NCBI RefSeq assembly: GCF_000373105.1
Contig: NZ_KB890418.1
Span: 72,206-136,205, forward strand
Origin: Neolewinella persica DSM 23188
Lineage (GTDB): Bacteria > Bacteroidota > Bacteroidia > Chitinophagales > Saprospiraceae
DNA: 64,000 nucleotides
Direction: 5' to 3'
How positions within the stretch are numbered: position 1 is the first letter of the stretch; each line of letters begins with the position of its first letter. Below are positions 56,589 through 64,000 of the stretch, piece after piece. Position numbers and translations under genes: made by a program. The notes under the pieces are model-generated. The model saw nothing but the letters and a program-made list of their open reading frames with translations. It did not search any database and was not told where the DNA came from.

Positions 56589-58991
56589 GTGAGATACCTC
56601 TACGCCTTTATACTTATCTTAATGCTTTCAACGGTTGGTTTTACGCAGCCTGGAAGTGCTGTAGTTGCATCCGGTAGGGTGATTCAGGAGGATAATGAAG
56701 CGGTTCTCTCTTTTGCTACCGTGATTGCCTACTCCGCCGCTGACAGTTCCATGGTGACGAATGCAACCACTGACCTGGATGGAAAATTCTCCTTTAATAT
56801 CCAGCCTGGCAGCTATTACCTGGTGCTCCAGTTTCTAGGTTATGAGAATAATACGCTATCGGATATAATCATCCCCGCTACCGTAAAGAAGAAAGATCTG
56901 GGCCAACTAACGATGCGACAAGCTGGCGTTGAGCTTGACCTTATTGAGGTTACGACCGAACGCAGTAGTATGGCGCTAAAACTGGACAAACGCGTCTTTA
57001 CCGTTGGAAAAGACCTTACCAGCGCGGGTAGTACTGCGGCCGACATTCTCAACAACGTACCCTCCGTAACGGTGGATACCGAAGGAGCGGTGAGTCTGCG
57101 GGGTAGTAACGGTGTGCGGATTCTGGTGGATGGTAAGCCTTCAGCTATGCTAAGTTCCGGAGATCTTGACGCACTTCGGAGGATGCAGGGAGACATCATT
57201 GAATCCGTCGAAGTCATTACCAATCCTTCAGCCAAATATGAGGCGGAAGGGGAGGCCGGGATCATTAACATCATTCTCAAAAAGGATAAGAAGAAGGGCT
57301 TCAATGGTTCCTTCGGTGCTAACGTCGGGGTTCCCGAAAATTTTGGAGCGAGTTATAACCTTAATTATCGACGCAATAACCTCAATTTCTTCTCTAATTT
57401 CGGCGTCGGCTACCAACGTACTCCGGGAGGCGGCAGTGCTACCCAGCGTTTCTTCGACGAAGGAGGCCGGCTCGTGGATGCCTTCGATAGTCAGACCGAC
57501 CAGGACCGCGGCGGACTCGGCGGTAACCTCCAGTTGGGGCTGGATTGGTACCTCTCAGAACGAAACGTGCTCACCGGCTCACTGCTCTACCGTAAATCTA
57601 GCGACGAGAATTTCGCTACCGTCACCTACCGGGACCTCAACAGTTCGGGCGATGTGACGGATACCACCATCCGTGAAGGCACCGAAGATTCCAACAACGA
57701 ACAGCTGGAAACGGCGCTCTCTTTCAAACGTACTTTTGACCAGAAGGACCGGGAATTCACCATCGACTTCAAGTATATTCTTGATGATGACCTTGAGCTT
57801 ACCGATTTTACCCAGACCAGCACGATACTTGAAGATAACAGACTGCAAAATGCCAGTAATACTGAATACGAAACTAATCTGCTACTCCAGACAGATTACG
57901 TGCATCCCTTCAACGATAGCCTCAAGCTGGAGGGAGGTCTGCGGACGGCGCTAAGGACGATCAGAAATGCTTTTCTGGTGGAGGAGGCCGATGCCGCCGG
58001 CCAGTTCATTCCCCTTTCTGATTTCGACGACGAATTGGAGTACACCGAAAATATCTACGCAGCCTACTTCATCGGTTCCGGAGAATTTGGTAATGTGGGG
58101 GTTCAGGCTGGATTGCGTGGAGAACTATCGGATATCAATGCAACCTTATTAAAGGCAGAGACTGAGAGCCCGCAAAATTATTTCAGCCTTTTTCCGAGCG
58201 CATCAGTGTCTTACCAGTTGGCAGAAACAACACAGATTCAAGCGAGCTATAGTCGACGTCTTAGTCGTCCCTATTTTCGCCTGCTGCTTCCCTTTTCTAA
58301 TTTTAATGATCCTCGTGGTAACCCAATGGGGAACCCTTCATTACGACCTGAATTTACCGACTCCTACGAAGTTAGCGGGTTGCGTTATTTAACTAAAGGT
58401 TCCGTCCTTGCGAGCATCTACTACCGCCGAACAACGGGAGTCATCGAACGATTGGTCCTTCCTAACGGAGACGGCACTACCACTCGCTTCCCGGTTAACC
58501 TTGCTACACGAAACGCATTTGGTGTTGAATTTAATTTTAATTACGACCTGAACGATTGGTGGAAGGTAAATGCTGATTTTAATCTTTACCAGGCCGACAT
58601 CCAGGGGAGCTACCAGGAGCAAGATTATTCCGCTAATATTGCTTCCTGGAGTGGCAGGATCAATAATCAGGTTGAGCTAAGCAAAAAGCTGGATTTTCAA
58701 ATTTCTTTTGATTACCAGGCACCCGAAAATAACGCCCAGGGCCGTACCCTTTCTCGTTACTCATTAGATATTGGAGCGTCACTTGACGTGCTACGAGGAA
58801 AGGGATCACTTACCCTTAGCGGCCGCGATATCTTTAATACCCGTATTGAACGTCGCATCGTCGACCTCCCGGGCTTCAAATCGGAAAGCAATTTTCAATG
58901 GCGTCGATCACAAAGCGTAGTGATGGGCTTTGTCTATCGATTAAATCAGGACAAACAACCCAAAGGACCGCGAGCTGATGAGTCCAATTAG
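56589..58991 (+). CDS. TonB-dependent receptor / outer-membrane beta-barrel family protein
   Basis: 800 aa starting with GTG. Signal peptide (RYLYAFILILMLSTVGFTQ), carboxypeptidase-regulatory-like domain (~25-105; VIQEDNEAVLSFATVIAY, FSFNIQPGSYYLVLQFLGY), plug (~115-220; STAADILNNVPSVTVDTEGA, VSLRGSNGVRILVDGKPSAM, IESVEVITNPSAKYEAEGEA), then a barrel of the outer-membrane beta-barrel family 3 (SASVSYQLAETTQIQASYSR, PYFRLLLPFSNFNDP). No clear TonB box was seen. No SusD gene follows, so it is not a polysaccharide SusCD pair; siderophore, peptide or vitamin uptake are open possibilities. Confidence 0.9.
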   Translation: MRYLYAFILILMLSTVGFTQPGSAVVASGRVIQEDNEAVLSFATVIAYSAADSSMVTNATTDLDGKFSFNIQPGSYYLVLQFLGYENNTLSDIIIPATVKKKDLGQLTMRQAGVELDLIEVTTERSSMALKLDKRVFTVGKDLTSAGSTAADILNNVPSVTVDTEGAVSLRGSNGVRILVDGKPSAMLSSGDLDALRRMQGDIIESVEVITNPSAKYEAEGEAGIINIILKKDKKKGFNGSFGANVGVPENFGASYNLNYRRNNLNFFSNFGVGYQRTPGGGSATQRFFDEGGRLVDAFDSQTDQDRGGLGGNLQLGLDWYLSERNVLTGSLLYRKSSDENFATVTYRDLNSSGDVTDTTIREGTEDSNNEQLETALSFKRTFDQKDREFTIDFKYILDDDLELTDFTQTSTILEDNRLQNASNTEYETNLLLQTDYVHPFNDSLKLEGGLRTALRTIRNAFLVEEADAAGQFIPLSDFDDELEYTENIYAAYFIGSGEFGNVGVQAGLRGELSDINATLLKAETESPQNYFSLFPSASVSYQLAETTQIQASYSRRLSRPYFRLLLPFSNFNDPRGNPMGNPSLRPEFTDSYEVSGLRYLTKGSVLASIYYRRTTGVIERLVLPNGDGTTTRFPVNLATRNAFGVEFNFNYDLNDWWKVNADFNLYQADIQGSYQEQDYSANIASWSGRINNQVELSKKLDFQISFDYQAPENNAQGRTLSRYSLDIGASLDVLRGKGSLTLSGRDIFNTRIERRIVDLPGFKSESNFQWRRSQSVVMGFVYRLNQDKQPKGPRADESN

Positions 58992-59084
58992 CCGATTGGC
59001 AGATCCATTATCCGTATGGGATATTGTTGCCAGACTTTACCTGCGATGATCTGGTGGATTAAATGTCCTGCGAAAATTCGCTAA

Positions 59085-61154
<2,070 letters not shown>

Positions 61155-61269
61155 TATAGTGGACAGCGTACTGTAGGGAATTTATTTCGCAAAAGTTTTA
61201 CCGATATCGAGTAAGACTCACGATATCTTTAGGAGTATGATTTTAAGTGGCTTTTCGTAGGTAAAGTTG

Positions 61270-61277
61270 TAAGTTTG
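61270..61277 (+). promoter_or_regulatory. -7 box (TAAGTTTG) for the last T9SS cargo gene
   Basis: Exact TAnnTTTG, 38 nt before the ATG at 61315. Confidence 0.45.
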
Positions 61278-61314
61278 TGAGACCTATTTACAACTTACCT
61301 AAAGCAATCTATTA

Positions 61315-63810
61315 ATGTTAAGATTCTTATTGCCAATAGTCATGTTAATCATGACTAGCCTTTCTCTTTTTAGTCAAGAGGAAATCTTTCGCAAATATTA
61401 CGGCCTGCCTTATCCCTGGGCGGAAGAAAAGGGATTCTCCATTGAAAAAACCGGAGAAGATGCCTTCGTACTCATAGGCACCAGGGAAAATGCTGAGTCT
61501 TCAAGTAACGACATCGCCTTCTGGACCATTGGCCCAACGGGAGGTTTTATCGACAGTACCGTGTGGGCACTACCTAAACATGAAGAACTACTGGAAACTT
61601 TTGGTGGGCCAGATGGCGGATTCCTCGTTGTCTATAATAGTGGATATTACAATGAACAAGATACGGTCAATTTGGCCTATTTTAACGCGGACGGTAGCCT
61701 AAGTTGGAATCAGTCGTTAATTGATCACGACGATCTAAGGGGGGGGATCAGGGGGCTTGACTTTATCAGCTCGACGGAAGTGGTCCTTGTTTATGCTGAA
61801 AATGGAGATTTCCCGGAAACGGCACCTAAAGTAGCCAGCGTGTCGGCCACCGAAGGACTCGTGCCACTTTTCACCTATCTTAATAATGGTTTCTCGGAAA
61901 TATGGAGTCTTGAACGGCAGACGGATGGTAATCTTCTAATGACGGGAGGTCGAGGAGACGAGGTTTTTGTTACCCTGGTCACCCTAACTGGTGAAGTCCT
62001 TTGGGAACAATTATTTAAGTATGCTGTCAACGATCCCAATGCGCGTGCGTATGAGTTTCTCTCATCTGCTCACCGCCCTCCTGGTGATTCGGTAATTGTG
62101 GTTGCGGGAAGAAGGGACCTGAGCCGTGCTTTTATCACTATGGATACTTTGGGTAATCGAATTGAAGAGCACCTGATATCAGGATTAACCGATTTTCATG
62201 AAGGAGAAAGGGCGACCTGGTACGGAAAAAACAAAGTGTTCATCAATAATCCTGTTGACCAATACTATCAACTCATTGAATTAAATAATTACGTCCCAAC
62301 TAACACCTTTGTGGAAGAAAGCAGATATGTGGATGGTTTTGAATTATTCGGTTCGTATTATATAGAGAGTCGTGATATTATGCTCTCGGCGCTCTATGAT
62401 GATGGTGATCAGGCTTTCTCGCGGTTTGATAATTCGGACCAATCTTTAACGTTTTTTAAAGGAGGAAGCGCCTGGTATGATGATGAAGAGAACGCACGCG
62501 GGATTGTTGCACTTCCGGATGGCAAATTATTGCTACAAACCGTCAGTGCAGGTCCAGATGGTCAGGCCGGTATAAGCTTTTGGACCATCGACTCTTTAGG
62601 CGAGCTACTTGTTGAACGCACAGTAGTCAACAATGGAGCATTTGTGGTGCCAACAAGGGACGGAAATTTCCTGATTCATCATCGCAATAACACGGGGTTA
62701 GTGGTAACCAAAGCGGACCCGGCAGGAAATGAGTTGTGGAGGGCTGAACCCGAAACGGACCAAATTGGTTTCAGATCTAATTTTATAGCAGACCTTGGGC
62801 AAGGGGAATTTGCCTTTTCGGAAAGCAAGTTCACCATAGATGATGAAGGTAGTGGTTATTTCCGCTCCAGAGTTGTTTATGCCGATTCTACCGGTGCAGA
62901 ATTGAATTCTTTTTATACGGAGCGAACGGGATTTTTTTCCTGTATGCAGGTAGACCAAGAAGGCAACCTTCTTATTGCTGGATCCTCGTATGAGGATGAC
63001 AGCACTCTTGTTGTTAGCTATGATCTTACAAGCGGGGTGGAGAACTGGAGGAATACCTACCAAATTCCGAACTTTAACTTCTCATCAGAGACGAAACTGC
63101 TTTCTATGCGCGACGGGGCAATTGGGGTTTTAAACTATATTGGTCGTAGAGGAAGTATTGAGGATAGGCAGCTTGATTTTAGAAAATTAGGTGCTGATGG
63201 TGCTGATCTTGGTAGGATAGTAATAGAAAGTGGACATTTTATCCCCTATGGACATCAACTGGCTCAACGACCCAATGGTAAGGTTACGCTGGTGTTTGGC
63301 TACAACACCAGGAGGGTAGGCGACCCCCAATTACTCCGCGTTGTAGAGGTTGATCCGGTAGCGATGACGTTAGTAAACACATTCGAATTTTCGAACTTTT
63401 ATACGAGTATATATCCCGCAGATATTGCTTTCGTCGATACAGCCCGTACAGCCGTTATCGCCACTGGCTACGCTTCGGAAACAAGCATTTCCAGCGACGT
63501 TTTTGTTATCGTTTTTGATTCAGAAGGCAACATCACCGATATAAGAGGGCAGGAGGCCCTGCCGCTGGAGGTAACCATGAGCCCTAACCCGACGCCGGAT
63601 GTGCTCTGGATTACTACTTCAGGAACCGCGACTACTGGACCGCTTAGTGTAGAACTGTTCGATGTATCCGGCCAGCAGCTGGTTCGCAAAGAGTTCACTA
63701 CTCCGGATCAAACTGAACTGGATCTGCGCCCATTTGCTGCTGGTACCTACTTTGTGTTGGTGCGCGATCAGCAGGGGCGTTCCGTTACCCGCAAGGTGAT
63801 CAAGCAATAG
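61315..63810 (+). CDS. Secreted propeller-like protein with T9SS type A sorting domain
   Basis: 831 aa. Signal peptide (LRFLLPIVMLIMTSLSLFSQ); a long region of repeated blade-like segments (GTRENAESSSNDIAFWTIGP, VTLTGEVLWEQLF, TKADPAGNELWRAEPE, VSYDLTSGVENWRNTY) with the A/D-G-x-x-x-W pattern of PQQ/WD-type propellers; C-terminal sorting domain (VTMSPNPTPDVLWITTSG ... LFDVSGQQLVRKEF ... LRPFAAGTYFVLVRD ... TRKVIKQ). Exported through T9SS; no enzyme motif. Such proteins report on or bind extracellular ligands, but function is unknown. Confidence 0.88.
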   Translation: MLRFLLPIVMLIMTSLSLFSQEEIFRKYYGLPYPWAEEKGFSIEKTGEDAFVLIGTRENAESSSNDIAFWTIGPTGGFIDSTVWALPKHEELLETFGGPDGGFLVVYNSGYYNEQDTVNLAYFNADGSLSWNQSLIDHDDLRGGIRGLDFISSTEVVLVYAENGDFPETAPKVASVSATEGLVPLFTYLNNGFSEIWSLERQTDGNLLMTGGRGDEVFVTLVTLTGEVLWEQLFKYAVNDPNARAYEFLSSAHRPPGDSVIVVAGRRDLSRAFITMDTLGNRIEEHLISGLTDFHEGERATWYGKNKVFINNPVDQYYQLIELNNYVPTNTFVEESRYVDGFELFGSYYIESRDIMLSALYDDGDQAFSRFDNSDQSLTFFKGGSAWYDDEENARGIVALPDGKLLLQTVSAGPDGQAGISFWTIDSLGELLVERTVVNNGAFVVPTRDGNFLIHHRNNTGLVVTKADPAGNELWRAEPETDQIGFRSNFIADLGQGEFAFSESKFTIDDEGSGYFRSRVVYADSTGAELNSFYTERTGFFSCMQVDQEGNLLIAGSSYEDDSTLVVSYDLTSGVENWRNTYQIPNFNFSSETKLLSMRDGAIGVLNYIGRRGSIEDRQLDFRKLGADGADLGRIVIESGHFIPYGHQLAQRPNGKVTLVFGYNTRRVGDPQLLRVVEVDPVAMTLVNTFEFSNFYTSIYPADIAFVDTARTAVIATGYASETSISSDVFVIVFDSEGNITDIRGQEALPLEVTMSPNPTPDVLWITTSGTATTGPLSVELFDVSGQQLVRKEFTTPDQTELDLRPFAAGTYFVLVRDQQGRSVTRKVIKQ

Positions 63811-63946
63811 TCCTTGGAACTATCTAAGGCTCCCTGCCTCCGTCGAGGAAAGCCCGCCTTTGGTAGACTAAGCGCTTCCTCTGCACGGTTCCCCGCAAAA
63901 ACTTTTGCATATTTACTGGTAACTGCTGGTATAAACGAACTATTCG

Positions 63947-63954
63947 TATATTTG
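63947..63954 (+). promoter_or_regulatory. -7 box (TATATTTG) pointing off the right edge
   Basis: Exact TAnnTTTG near the window end, implying a plus-strand transcript starting near 63960. The sequence after it (GGAGGCTCCGGTCTGGCG) is GC-rich. The downstream gene is outside the window. Confidence 0.4.
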
Positions 63955-64000
63955 CAGCCATTTCGCGAAAACCGGGTCTGGGAGGCTCCGGTCTGGCGAT

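Noticed and set aside
63845-64000. GAGGAAAGCCCG at 63845 as a possible RNase P RNA start
   Set aside because: The remaining RNase P core is not seen, and a promoter box lies 100 bp downstream inside the would-be RNA.

Overview
The window looks like chromosomal DNA of a marine-type Bacteroidota, most likely of the Saprospiria/Lewinella kind (inference from gene content and style, not from a marker gene). The signs are: secreted proteins with type IX secretion (T9SS) C-terminal sorting domains of type A (left-edge protein, subtilase, right-edge propeller-like protein) and of the gliding-associated type B (2330-aa adhesin); a TonB-dependent receptor; lipoproteins; a GH16 laminarinase; a sulfatase with its own formylglycine-generating enzyme; 2TM-domain and DUF3857 proteins; and Bacteroidota-style -7 promoter boxes (TAnnTTTG) close to many genes. 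Base composition is near half G+C, with an AT-richer patch at about 28.0-31.6 kb. No rRNA, tRNA, CRISPR array, phage or transposase gene was recognised.

Layout. 0-5 kb: end of a T9SS protein, then a minus-strand glycosyltransferase-ribBA pair, an aquaglyceroporin and a small outer-membrane barrel. 5-13 kb: secreted subtilase, lipoprotein formylglycine-generating enzyme, a metal-ABC permease fused to a DtxR/MntR-like domain, and a sulfatase. 13-20 kb: ATP-grasp ligase, dicarboxylate/glutamate symporter, and two translationally coupled DUF3857/transglutaminase proteins. 20-28 kb: cold-shock-domain protein, an unrecognised 511-aa protein with faint Cry-toxin-like helices, a coiled-coil/barrel fusion with 54-bp internal repeats, and a large lipoprotein. 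28-31 kb: divergent DEAD-box helicase and DUF1853 genes, a secreted tail-fibre-like protein and a 2TM protein. 31-40 kb: YfhO-like membrane protein, gpsA, an Hsp15-like S4 protein, pckA, a probable structured RNA, and xseA. 40-51 kb: giant adhesin, GH16 enzyme, metallophosphoesterase, a repeat-filled gap and an M23 peptidase. 51-64 kb: NAPE-PLD-like hydrolase, lactonase-like propeller, ChlI/MoxR-like ATPase, small membrane and outer-membrane proteins, TonB-dependent receptor, FadH-type oxidoreductase and a last T9SS cargo protein.

The most unusual signal belongs to no gene. An 18-bp asymmetric word, TGCACCTGCGNNCGCGCC, occurs about 16 times in both orientations, inside and between genes. Inside genes it is read in several frames and so encodes different peptides, which points to a DNA-level function or to an insertion process (a DNA-uptake-sequence-like, chromosome-architecture or protein-binding element, or a miniature mobile repeat). 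Further repeat families sit in the gaps: 7-bp and 9-bp tandem words, a 32-bp tandem array, hairpin-forming gttgcag elements and two pairs of long diverged repeats.

Much of the window serves the cell surface and polysaccharide or protein breakdown: exported protease, laminarinase, sulfatase with maturase, adhesin, TonB receptor and barrels. The remainder is core metabolism: riboflavin, gluconeogenesis, glycerol-3-phosphate, unsaturated fatty-acid oxidation and DNA repair. Several start codons were moved downstream of the longest frame because a -7 box lies inside the longer frame.
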